From Pseudoalteromonas sp. Z1A8 (GTDB lineage Bacteria; Pseudomonadota; Gammaproteobacteria; Enterobacterales; Alteromonadaceae), in NCBI RefSeq assembly GCF_011378855.1, contig NZ_WTLB01000039.1:1-40409 (forward strand): a stretch of 40,409 nucleotides of DNA. The letters run 5' to 3'. Under the pieces are notes generated by a model. The model worked only from the letters and a program-made list of their open reading frames with translations. It was not told the DNA's origin and searched no databases. Positions 9,296-17,427 of the stretch are shown here, piece after piece (the first letter of the stretch is position 1; the number at the start of each line of letters is the position of its first letter). A program made the position numbers and the translations under genes.

Positions 9296-9330
9296 ATGAC
9301 CTAAGTTTTAATAATATTAGGTCATTTTTA
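9296..9330 (+). terminator. Rho-independent terminator of the PEGA-like gene
   Basis: ATGACCTAA and TTAGGTCAT form a perfect nine-pair stem 18 bases after the stop, followed directly by TTTTTA. Confidence 0.75.
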
Positions 9331-9540
9331 ATATAGAAAAGGGATTTTTAGATCACGAACTTTACCTTAACTTAAAAGTATGACCTCATATTCTGTAAAA
9401 TGTGCTTTTTTATAATTTTATCTTGTGTTTACAATAAGAGAAAATTCTACGTTTGGCTTCTATTATTTTTCAGGGGGATTACCGTAGCAAGTTTATTAAA
9501 ACATGGTTCACTCTATAACTCATACAAGTACTGAAATTAA

Positions 9541-10152
9541 TTATTTAAACGCTATAACGGAGCCTGTCCGATTAGGCGTAAGTGCGGTATATGTGGTGCT
9601 GTACCACATTTCAAATTTCTCATCTTCACTTACTAAAGCTAGCGTTTCCACATATTCATTAGGATAATTGCTATAAGTTGTTAAGTCCTCTTTAGTTTCA
9701 TTATAAGGCTTATTTATTAAATCAGCGATTTCTTTGCCATGAGAGCGAAAGAGTGCTGGTACAGCGAGAGATGTAGTAAAAAATAAATTATCTGAAACGC
9801 ATTTCATCCCTGAAGTGAATGAAATTGCATGCTCATGTAGCACCTCTATTTCCTTACCTTTAAAAGGTACGATAAATTGAGTTTTAATGACAATCGCTGT
9901 ATCTTTATCAACGAATCGACCTACATCAACGCAGACCGGTGTCGAATCCACAGCAGAAAACATTAGTAAATTATCAACTCCCTCAATATACCTCTGGCTA
10001 TAATTATATTTATTTAAATCAACCTCTTCTATAAAACTAGCGTGTTCTATCCAAAGTCCCATTAGCTTGACTGTTTTATCTTGCTTAAAATTATGGGTAT
10101 CTGATGGTAAGTAAATTGCAGGTTCTAATACAAGGACCTTTAAGCCAGCCAT
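9541..10152 (-). CDS. Hypothetical protein
   Basis: 203 residues from the ATG at 10150-10152, chosen because AAAGGAAAT lies just upstream. A longer frame reaches back to 10197 but has no such site. The product begins MAGLKVLVLEPAIYLPSD and alternates beta-like strands with polar loops, ending in TALTPNRTGSVIAFK. There is no signal peptide, membrane helix or catalytic motif. I do not recognise the family. The gene is isolated and converges with the AT-rich membrane-protein gene to its left. Confidence 0.65.
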   Translation of the reverse strand: MAGLKVLVLEPAIYLPSDTHNFKQDKTVKLMGLWIEHASFIEEVDLNKYNYSQRYIEGVDNLLMFSAVDSTPVCVDVGRFVDKDTAIVIKTQFIVPFKGKEIEVLHEHAISFTSGMKCVSDNLFFTTSLAVPALFRSHGKEIADLINKPYNETKEDLTTYSNYPNEYVETLALVSEDEKFEMWYSTTYTALTPNRTGSVIAFK

Positions 10153-10332
10153 ATTATTTCCTTTTATTTTAGTTTCAATATAAGAAAATATAGTCAATAT
10201 TTCAGGTTATTCCATACGGGATTTAATTTAATGCTCTATTTAACATAACGATAGCTAGTATAAATAGAGGTTTACACTAGTGATATTTCTATGCATTAAC
10301 GTTATTACCCGCTTACTTCTATCTACAAACAA

Positions 10333-10368
10333 AAAATGCCTTGCTGTGTTAACACAGCAAGGCATTTT
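10333..10368 (-). terminator. Rho-independent terminator of the small lipoprotein gene
   Basis: AAAATGCCTTGCTGTG and its exact complement flank a four-base TTAA loop, giving a 16-pair stem with A/T flanks on both sides. It lies 24 bases past the lipoprotein stop and can work in both directions. Confidence 0.88.
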
Positions 10369-10392
10369 AATTACAATTCGAATAGCGACTTA

Positions 10393-10725
10393 TTACTGTA
10401 CTGTCAGACCTTGTTTTTTAAACTCGATTGCTTTTTCTAATGTGAAATTTTTACTTATCCACTTTGATGCATTTCGAGGCGTAAAACCGGCCATTTTCCA
10501 ATCAACTATTGTCTGTGGTGATTTGATCCCAGCTTGTACCCACTCTTTAGTGTCTGTTGGTGTGAAGCCATTGCTTCGCAAAATTCTAGCATCATAAGCC
10601 TGGACGCCAATCCCCTGCCAAGCACTCGCTTCTTGATAAGGCATGCCATCCCATGGACTTGAAGATGCACAACCCGCTAAAGTTAAAACACCCGCAATGA
10701 TTGATCCTGCAATTATTTTTTTCAT
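10393..10725 (-). CDS. Small outer-membrane-type lipoprotein
   Basis: 110 residues. The N-terminus is a lipoprotein signal: MKKIIAG, a hydrophobic core, then LAGC with the lipidated cysteine at about residue 19. The mature part is a short helical protein with repeated patterns 'R(I)LRSNGFTP', 'AGIKSP', 'AGFTP' and 'KQGLT'. These look like four degenerate repeats of a short helical motif (W + 'AG(F/I)xxP'). The residue after the cysteine is alanine, so sorting to the outer membrane is likely under the Lol +2 rule. It is monocistronic with a strong terminator. The function is unknown. Confidence 0.8.
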   Translation of the reverse strand: MKKIIAGSIIAGVLTLAGCASSSPWDGMPYQEASAWQGIGVQAYDARILRSNGFTPTDTKEWVQAGIKSPQTIVDWKMAGFTPRNASKWISKNFTLEKAIEFKKQGLTVQ

Positions 10726-10856
10726 TGATACTTCCCTAATTTTTTAGCTTATAAATTTAACGCTGGAATAAGGCACATGGTGCCTAAAATAATCAATATT
10801 AGATCTAAGGAAGTAATGGACAAGTTGAATAATCAATTAAGCTATACATTTTGCCA

Positions 10857-10987
10857 CTAGTAGTGGTCAAACATCCAACTTCCCTTTGAACTCATATGAT
10901 TTTTAAAGAATTTTACTAATTCCCGACTATCATAAAACAAAATACATTTCATATCATCTATCCGTTTGAATTTTAATACCGGTAGCT
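10857..10987 (-). pseudogene. Protein-coding fragment, unrecognised
   Basis: A minus-strand frame without a start reads LPVLKFKRIDDMKCILFYDS and continues to WMFDHY and a stop at 10857-10859. Its composition is protein-like but it is closed upstream by TAG. It is probably a remnant; the family is not recognised. Confidence 0.3.
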
Positions 10988-11203
10988 AGGCAAGTTAATC
11001 GACGCTAGATGATTGTCAATTTAGATTATTAAGCTTAATAGGATCCTGCTGGGAATGATTACCCTCCCCCTAATATGTCGAGTAAACATTAACTATAGGG
11101 ATATATTAGCGCTATTTGTCACGCAAATTGCGAATCTAGATGTGCCATTATTTAATATAATATTTCGCAACACCTACCCTGCATACAATTAGTCTTTTCC
11201 ACT

Positions 11204-11399
11204 TTAATTAAGCACAAAAGCAAAATACATATCACGGCGTAAATCTACTTTTTTAAAATCAAATTTAATATGTCTACCCACAACATTGTTAACCTGATCA
11301 ATTCTTAAATTGAAAAACATAAGTATCTTGTCAATTGACGTGTCTTTTACAGCTGAATCACTTTGAAAAAGTACCCATCTTTTTAACGTTATTCATCAT
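11204..11399 (-). pseudogene. Small gene with a frameshift near its start
   Basis: An ATG pair at 11394-11399 with AAAGGATAA before it starts a frame that stops after 13 codons. A one-base shift in the A-rich stretch near 11380 joins MMNNVK to a 58-residue frame (KRWVLFQSDSAVKDTSIDK ... DLRRDMYFAFVLN) ending at 11204-11206. This suggests a small gene of about 65 residues that has been broken. Programmed frameshifting or a sequencing error are alternatives. The family is not recognised. Confidence 0.35.
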
Positions 11400-11463
11400 T
11401 TATCCTTTTTATCATAAATGTGGTGCGCACTAGAAAAAGATATATTTTTACATTTTAATAACA

Positions 11464-11750
11464 AAAAAAGTGGTAAGTGGACAAAAAATGTCGATTTTAG
11501 CGTTTTTTTTTGACAGTGCCCCCTCAATTCTCGTGATTTAATAACTAAAAGAGCAATTCCATTAGATGATATAAAAATTTATTTATCATCTTAAAGTTAT
11601 ATTTTTAGGAAATTACGATTATGCAAAAGACAAAAAAGTTGCCGTTAAACTCACTTCAATTGCAACAACACCCAACAATGATGACTTTGCACTCAGACGA
11701 TGAGTTAACGCAGTCAGAACTTCCAAATATGCAGCTTCTTTCATTAGCCT
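11464..11750 (+). repeat. Tandem duplication, left copy
   Basis: 287 bases comprising a leader (TGGACAAA motif, T-run, TTGACA) plus the first ~43 codons of a small gene. They recur 397 bases to the right at 11861-12147 with few differences. The left copy is joined to unrelated sequence after 11750. Confidence 0.85.
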
Positions 11751-11938
11751 TTCTTTTGAAGCATCCGCTTGATTTCCTGCGGAGAAATAAGGTGGGCATC
11801 AAGGTGATGTTAATTAGATTTGAAAAACAGAAATTGGCGTTTAATTTCGAAATAAACAGCAAAAAAGTGGTAAGTGGACAAAAAATGTCGATTTTAGCGT
11901 TTTTTTTTGACAGTGACCCCTTAATTCCCGTGATTTAA
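11621..11938 (+). pseudogene. Broken copy of the small recombinase-associated gene
   Basis: The frame begins with the same MQKTKKLPLNSLQLQQHP as the intact copy at 12018. It diverges after about residue 43 and then runs through the leader of the second copy before stopping. Residues from NSKKVVSGQK onward are simply translated leader DNA. It is therefore a truncated duplicate, not a functional gene. The middle segment (KHPLDFLRRNKVGIKVMLIR) is of unknown origin and may be a scrap of inserted DNA. Confidence 0.65.
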
Positions 11939-12147
11939 TAAACAAAAGAGCAATTCCATTTGATGATAGAAAAATTTATTTATCATCTTAAAGTTATATT
12001 TTTAGGAAATTACGATTATGCAAAAGACAAAAAAGTTGCCGTTAAACTCACTTCAATTGCAACAACATCCAACGCTGATGACTTTACACTCAGATGATAA
12101 GTTTACGCAGTCAACACTTCCAAACATTCAGTTTCTCTCAATTGAGC
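11861..12147 (+). repeat. Tandem duplication, right copy
   Basis: Partner of 11464-11750 with a period of 397 bases. This copy leads into the intact gene at 12018. The leader includes TGGACAAA (11875-11882), a T-run and TTGACA, which may be a -35 box. Confidence 0.85.
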
Positions 12148-12425
12148 AACTTCAATGTATGCTTGATTCTTGTCCCATCCCCGTACTTAAAACGGAAGAA
12201 GAAGGGCTGTATATTTTATTAGCAGCTATGCCTCTGATTGAGATTATTCGCAGTCATGACGTATCACATAAGCTAAATGCATACCTCATTATTTATGATG
12301 AAGCTGAGCCAGTAATTTCTACCCTTGTGTTAATAAAGCCGGCACTACTTGCACCCGAATTCAGATCTTTACCGCAGCAATTACATATTAGGCAATGCAA
12401 AACTACATCTGTATTTACACCATGA
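12018..12425 (+). CDS. Small recombinase-associated protein, paralogue 1
   Basis: 135 residues. It is a paralogue of the next gene. Shared landmarks are an N-terminal basic 'K(K)LPL ... HP' segment, 'L(S/P)IE..Q..LD..P', an acidic turn followed by Y(I/L)xL, 'I(I/L)E ... H ... KLN..L(I)IY', and a hydrophobic tail. The layout (LPL...HP, then an IEQL helix, then PIPVLKT-acidic-YILL) faintly resembles the N-terminal ParB/sulfiredoxin-like domain, but no catalytic or nucleotide motif confirms this. AGGA lies ten bases before the ATG. It sits upstream of the recombinase operon and may act with it. Function not known. Confidence 0.6.
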   Translation: MQKTKKLPLNSLQLQQHPTLMTLHSDDKFTQSTLPNIQFLSIEQLQCMLDSCPIPVLKTEEEGLYILLAAMPLIEIIRSHDVSHKLNAYLIIYDEAEPVISTLVLIKPALLAPEFRSLPQQLHIRQCKTTSVFTP

Positions 12426-12571
12426 AAAAGGTACAAATAAACACATACTCATATTAATGGACAAACGTAAGCTTTTTTCAAGAAAGGGTTGTTAAGTGAA
12501 TCTTCAATGAGAGTAAAACGAAGCAGCAACCTAACACAGGTTGTTAGTTTAATGAATTTAGGAGAGTAATT

Positions 12572-13045
12572 ATGAAATACAAACAGAAATCGATTCCACT
12601 TATAAAGGCTAAATTAAAACCTCATCCGCTACTGATTGAATCAACCAAAAATGATGTGATACAGCTAAGAGCGAACCAAAGCATTGATGGCTTACCTATA
12701 GAAGTAGTACAGTTATTATTAGACTTGCACCCATTAGCCGCGATTATTGATACTGACGATAATAGTTATTTAACGCTTACAACAAGCAGCATACTTGAAC
12801 GCTTTAAAGCACATCCACTGAAAGCGAAATTAAACTTAAGACTGCTTATTTACCCGCAAGAAGTTACCGAGCAAGTTCTTCTGACAACCCTACTCTTTGA
12901 CGGTGCATTAACGCTTTTTTCAAAAACTAATTTAAGTACAAATATTAAACACCGTCTTAATTGCATTAAAGAGCAAGGAATAGCGACACCTAAACAATAT
13001 GTATTGGCAAATCTAGCTAATACATCTCCCTCTACTTTTCGGTAA
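12572..13045 (+). CDS. Small recombinase-associated protein, paralogue 2 (first gene of operon)
   Basis: 157 residues, with AGGAGAG five bases before the ATG. It is homologous along most of its length to the 135-residue protein upstream: both have IPL/LPL...HP, (P/S)IE..Q.LLD, an acid-rich turn, ILERFKAHP and KLNLRLLIYP. A short hairpin (GCAACCT/AGGTTGT, 12526-12544) lies in its leader. The stop is 13 bases from the ATG of the recombinase-fold gene, so it is the leading gene of a four-gene operon. A DNA-binding or regulatory accessory role is plausible by position only. Confidence 0.65.
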   Translation: MKYKQKSIPLIKAKLKPHPLLIESTKNDVIQLRANQSIDGLPIEVVQLLLDLHPLAAIIDTDDNSYLTLTTSSILERFKAHPLKAKLNLRLLIYPQEVTEQVLLTTLLFDGALTLFSKTNLSTNIKHRLNCIKEQGIATPKQYVLANLANTSPSTFR

Positions 13046-13058
13046 TGGAGTGCTAAAC

Positions 13059-14636
13059 ATGGGCATATCAGAGCATATTGCGAGAAGTAACCGTTTGAGT
13101 AATGCCGGTGGTCGCTACCCTAATGCATTAGCGCACGGCACAACATTAGCTATTATGTTGATAAAGCTAGCTAGAGTTGATGCTAAAGCACGCCCTGCTA
13201 TGACTGTAGTAGCACTATTCATGTGGTTAATAAGAGGCTGGAAGCACATTATTTCGGCAAGTGATATTCCTGATTTTATAAAAATATCTGCTACGAAACC
13301 TTGTAAAAAACACACTTTTCGCACTTTTTATGATGGCACAATATCATGGGCTGAGTATGCGAGACCCTGTAAATACAAAAACCGTATTGTGTATTTATGG
13401 CAACCTATGCCGACCTATTTAAATGCATTTTTTCAAAAATTTATTAGCGATCAAACTTACGGTACGCCTTTTTTAAATCTCAAAAATAAAGCACATTTAT
13501 TCGAGCTAATGAAGGCAGCATGGAAAACACCGAATACATTAAAAAATAACCCTCGCGTTAACAAAAATACCTTCCAGCATTATTTTATTAATTGTGCTCA
13601 GGCGGATAACACTCTAGGTGCAATTGTTCGATCGCAGCTAATAACTGATGATAGAGCACATCATTCTAGCGCGATATATTACCAACAGTTAAATACTGAT
13701 CGTATCCGCAGCAAAATATTTGATGCGCATAACCGCTACTTATCACGCCTTATTAACGCAGCAAGAAAGGCTGAACTCCACGTATATTTTGAGCTCTTTC
13801 TAAAAAAGTATTCTGCAAACCTTATTAAGGCGTCAATAAGAAAGGCCGGCTATTTATTGCAATCTGATGGGATAAGTCAGTTTGAACTCGATACCACACA
13901 AAACAGTAGTGATAAAAAGCGCATTCCAGCTATTTTAATAGGCAGTGTTCGGTCACTTGAAGATAACCACGTCAGTCACTTTTTCCAAAAGGTACATACG
14001 TTAGTTGTAAATGCTAAAGAAAAAGTCTTGGTTAAAGGCTCTCATTCAAAAGCATATTTAGCAAATCAATCGGCGCTGCGAGATTACTATAATAAAGCAA
14101 CCTATCGAATTGCATTGTTGTTTATTGTTCTTACTGGCGCAAGGCCTACACATAGCATCAGTATTTTATCGATTTATTACTCAGGTTCTGGTGTTGTATT
14201 TATCAAAGATAAAGGTGTTCTTAGGCAACTCATACTCTGTGATTATTTGCAGCAAGAAATTAAACAGTACTTATCCTTACAATCAGTTATTCGTACACAG
14301 CTCAGCATACATACTGAATTAGATGATCTTTGGTATACGTGTAGTGAGAAAAACATCCCGAAAGCCCTAACAAGTCGCGAACTTCGTTTATTCATGCATC
14401 AAATTTGGCCCAATGTAGTGCCTTATCAATTGCGCCACTTTTTTAGTCACTGTGCTAATAGCCATATGTTTTCAGACAAGCTATATGACAACGATATTGA
14501 TCGGCTGATGGGGCATGAAAATCTGGGAGAGCGCCTCGGAAGCGATATGCTTTTTCCAGCTCGATTCGAAGTAATCAAAAGCTTTTTAAATACACTACCG
14601 AAGCGCCTAGGACTCAAGGATTTAACTTATGTCTGA
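13059..14636 (+). CDS. Tyrosine-recombinase-fold protein apparently lacking the catalytic tyrosine
   Basis: 525 residues from the ATG at 13059, which has GGAG eight bases upstream; GTG 13050 is the alternative. The C-terminal third has the lambda-integrase layout. TGARPTHSI carries the first arginine (R362). PYQLRHFFSH has the second arginine (R459), but tyrosine (Y456) replaces the usual histidine of HxxR. LMGHEN supplies H486. The nucleophile position (about ten residues after H486) falls in ERLGSDMLFP, where no tyrosine is present. It is therefore probably a catalytically silent partner of the recombinase encoded next, with which it overlaps by eight bases (ATGTCTGA). Its N-terminal 250 residues are basic and probably bind DNA. 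The fold is likely; loss of catalysis is inferred. Confidence 0.7.
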   Translation: MGISEHIARSNRLSNAGGRYPNALAHGTTLAIMLIKLARVDAKARPAMTVVALFMWLIRGWKHIISASDIPDFIKISATKPCKKHTFRTFYDGTISWAEYARPCKYKNRIVYLWQPMPTYLNAFFQKFISDQTYGTPFLNLKNKAHLFELMKAAWKTPNTLKNNPRVNKNTFQHYFINCAQADNTLGAIVRSQLITDDRAHHSSAIYYQQLNTDRIRSKIFDAHNRYLSRLINAARKAELHVYFELFLKKYSANLIKASIRKAGYLLQSDGISQFELDTTQNSSDKKRIPAILIGSVRSLEDNHVSHFFQKVHTLVVNAKEKVLVKGSHSKAYLANQSALRDYYNKATYRIALLFIVLTGARPTHSISILSIYYSGSGVVFIKDKGVLRQLILCDYLQQEIKQYLSLQSVIRTQLSIHTELDDLWYTCSEKNIPKALTSRELRLFMHQIWPNVVPYQLRHFFSHCANSHMFSDKLYDNDIDRLMGHENLGERLGSDMLFPARFEVIKSFLNTLPKRLGLKDLTYV

Positions 14637-17427
14637 AAAATTAATACATCAGCATACAAAACAAATCTCTGATTATTTGACCCAATTTTGGTCATTAAAG
14701 ACCACAGAAGATGATATTTCCTGGGTATTAACGTATTGGCAAATAACAGAAAAGAAAACGCGTATTGTCGATAATACCGTTCTAAGGAAAATCACTCAGC
14801 AGATCAATGCTATTCCGTCTGGGAAGCAACGAGCATATAAGCAGGCGCTTGAGGGAATTCTTTTTTATTTAGGAGAAGCGTGTCATTGGCAATTACCAGA
14901 ACTTATAAAAAACACAATCAGTGACACCAACCATCAATATTTTGAAGAGCTTGCAAAAGGTGCAGCGCATGCGCATAAAATTTTTGCATGTTACCAACAA
15001 CAAAAAACGTATTTTTTTGATACAAGGGAGCCATTAACACCGTGCTTTATGGCATTAATAATAGGGTTTGAGGTAGCCCCCTTATCGCTTGAGCATATCA
15101 GCGCTATTTTAAATAATCCGAATTCGATTATAGATAAAGAAGATAATCCACGCCTTGCTATTACTCACATGGGGTATGGGACAGATGAATTAAGAGCAAC
15201 TCATTATTATTTATCAATCGAAAGCTATCGTTTCTTAGAGGATTATTATGCACAATCACCTCCAAGAATAAGCTCCAAATGTTTGTATGTAGACTTATCA
15301 AGTTGGGTGGAAAAAAATGGGTTACCTGCCTGTAGTATAAAGCAGACATGGCCGAAACGATTTCAGATAAGTTGGTACCTTCGCTTTCAACTACCGCCTA
15401 TCTTCATTAAGGATTTAGCTAATCCAGAGCGGCATGTTGGCTTGTCAAAACCCATTTCACTACCAAAAATAAAAGAGGCCGGGATTTATGCTATCGATTG
15501 GGATACCAAGTGGTTTGATTCATTAACTAAATTACAAAAAAAAGTGCGTTGGCCTCATGAAGCCTTACTCAAACACTCAAAAGATTTCAGCACTGTCGAA
15601 ACACCGCCGTGGGATGCTAATAATATTCTACCGCGCTTGTTATTTGATTACACAAAACAGCTGCTTGTGTATGGGGGAGTAAAAAAAGCGTCCCTTGCAC
15701 TAGGATCGATTAAAAACTACACCTCACTTAAAAGTAAACTTGAGCCCTACCCTCTGTGTTACGCAGATGCTATTAGCGAAGAGGCTATTAATGGGTGGGC
15801 CCAAACTGTCTATGACTCGATAGACTCCGATATAGTAAAAGGCACCTTTTATAACTTTTTACGCTTTTTAAGCTACCAAGAACAAACAGATACACTCGAT
15901 TTATCTAGCTTTAGCTCGCCTCTGGTAGCGCCATCGGTGAGTCCTGGTCGATTAACTGTTGACGAATTTGACCGTCTACTTGAAGTGCTTTTATCAAGTA
16001 AAACTAACAACCCTTTTCGTAGTTTATTTGGTGCGATTGCAGCGTTATTAGGGTTTTACGCTATGCTGCGCCGTGGTGAAGTCCTAAGGTTACGCCGTAA
16101 AGATATTCGATTTAAGCCAAGTAATGGCCTTATAACAATCACGGTAACTAATACACCAGAAGGCAACACCAAAAGCAACACCACTCGCACGGTGTACACC
16201 ACACTTCCTGTGCAGTACCGCCAGTTATTTATATATCTATTTGAAATAAAAAAGAACATACCTCGCGAGCAACCTTTATTGGGGTTTGAAGGTGAAAAGT
16301 ATCATTCGCGGCAGCTTTATTATTTATTACCTGTGTCGCGTGCTTTGAGGTGTTTATTTGGTAAGCATCTTAACTTTCATCACCTTCGCCACAGTGGTGT
16401 ACATCTATTTATGCTGCAAACACTGTATTTCGTGAGCGTTACACCAGATGAACAACGAGGAAAAACCCCATTAGAGCAAGAAGTGCTTTCAAACAACTCG
16501 GTGACTACTCGTTTCGATTATTGGTTTGAAGGTAGAGCTGTTCACGAAGTGAATGATGCTGCTTTTTTAGATGAAATGGGTTTGCAAATTGGTCACATCT
16601 ACTATGACACAACACGTTGGTCGTATTTACATGATATTGAATGGCTACTTCCTATCATTAGTCGTGCCCATGCACCTTATGTACTTCATGAACATACTCA
16701 CAGTGAGCTGCGCTATTTATTAAGACTAAGCCCTAAATCTAACGATCTATCTAGAATACTACTTAGGCTTAGCCCTGAATACGCCAATAAAACACTGGGA
16801 CAAAAACGCAGTCAACCAGTAAAACTGAGCGATAAGCAGCTCAGAGAGGTCGTACTTGGCAAAAAGAATGAAGCGGAAAAAACGAGTACAACTGTTGACC
16901 TTGCCTTAATGTGGAAAAAATCAATTCATAGTAGCGAACACTCGTTACTGAGTTTTATTTTTGAAGCCATGTTTGAACATAAAGCACTTGACTTAAGTGC
17001 GCTGAGCTTTATATGGGATAATGGTAGTAAGCATCACATTAAACCAATTAGTAAAAAGCAGCGCACAGCACTAAACAACTTACCTCCCATTCTACTTTCT
17101 GATGATGAACAGTCATTACAAATCTCGCTTGCCTGTAACAGCAAAAATGCACGGGCATTTACCACTGTGTTTAGGCATACCGACTGGGACTGGTTGAGTA
17201 TTGCATTTACCCTTTCTGTTAATCAGAAAATCAACGGCGAACGGCAAGTAGTATTACTTAAAACATTATTTTCTAAAAAAGATGAAGCCATTCAAATTGC
17301 TAAACATGCTAAAGGAGAATCACTATTAACGATTAATTTAACACCAAAAACAACACTATCATCTAAAACACTCAAATTCGCAAAAGAATTTATTCAATTA
17401 TTTCAATGCAATAAGGTAAAATCATGA
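14629..17427 (+). CDS. Large tyrosine recombinase with complete catalytic set
   Basis: 932 residues, about twice the length of a typical integrase. The catalytic residues are in order and correctly spaced: R481 in MLRRGEVLRL, H584 and R587 in HHLRHSG, H656 in QIGHIYYD, and Y666 in TTRWSYLHDIEWL. The first 330 residues have no recognised domain. A SAM-like core-binding region precedes the catalytic domain, and about 250 residues follow the tyrosine, including helical segments of unknown role. It should cut and rejoin DNA through a 3'-phosphotyrosine. It overlaps its neighbours at both ends (ATGTCTGA upstream, ATGA downstream), so all three proteins are made together and probably form one complex. 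Confidence 0.82.
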   Translation: MSEKLIHQHTKQISDYLTQFWSLKTTEDDISWVLTYWQITEKKTRIVDNTVLRKITQQINAIPSGKQRAYKQALEGILFYLGEACHWQLPELIKNTISDTNHQYFEELAKGAAHAHKIFACYQQQKTYFFDTREPLTPCFMALIIGFEVAPLSLEHISAILNNPNSIIDKEDNPRLAITHMGYGTDELRATHYYLSIESYRFLEDYYAQSPPRISSKCLYVDLSSWVEKNGLPACSIKQTWPKRFQISWYLRFQLPPIFIKDLANPERHVGLSKPISLPKIKEAGIYAIDWDTKWFDSLTKLQKKVRWPHEALLKHSKDFSTVETPPWDANNILPRLLFDYTKQLLVYGGVKKASLALGSIKNYTSLKSKLEPYPLCYADAISEEAINGWAQTVYDSIDSDIVKGTFYNFLRFLSYQEQTDTLDLSSFSSPLVAPSVSPGRLTVDEFDRLLEVLLSSKTNNPFRSLFGAIAALLGFYAMLRRGEVLRLRRKDIRFKPSNGLITITVTNTPEGNTKSNTTRTVYTTLPVQYRQLFIYLFEIKKNIPREQPLLGFEGEKYHSRQLYYLLPVSRALRCLFGKHLNFHHLRHSGVHLFMLQTLYFVSVTPDEQRGKTPLEQEVLSNNSVTTRFDYWFEGRAVHEVNDAAFLDEMGLQIGHIYYDTTRWSYLHDIEWLLPIISRAHAPYVLHEHTHSELRYLLRLSPKSNDLSRILLRLSPEYANKTLGQKRSQPVKLSDKQLREVVLGKKNEAEKTSTTVDLALMWKKSIHSSEHSLLSFIFEAMFEHKALDLSALSFIWDNGSKHHIKPISKKQRTALNNLPPILLSDDEQSLQISLACNSKNARAFTTVFRHTDWDWLSIAFTLSVNQKINGERQVVLLKTLFSKKDEAIQIAKHAKGESLLTINLTPKTTLSSKTLKFAKEFIQLFQCNKVKS

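Larger units (their letters stand above)
10726..11620. other. Long intergenic stretch with decayed gene fragments
   Basis: About 900 bases with no intact gene. Two minus-strand fragments are annotated separately. The right-hand 160 bases belong to the first copy of the tandem duplication. This is typical of a degraded junction between genomic-island segments. Confidence 0.5.
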
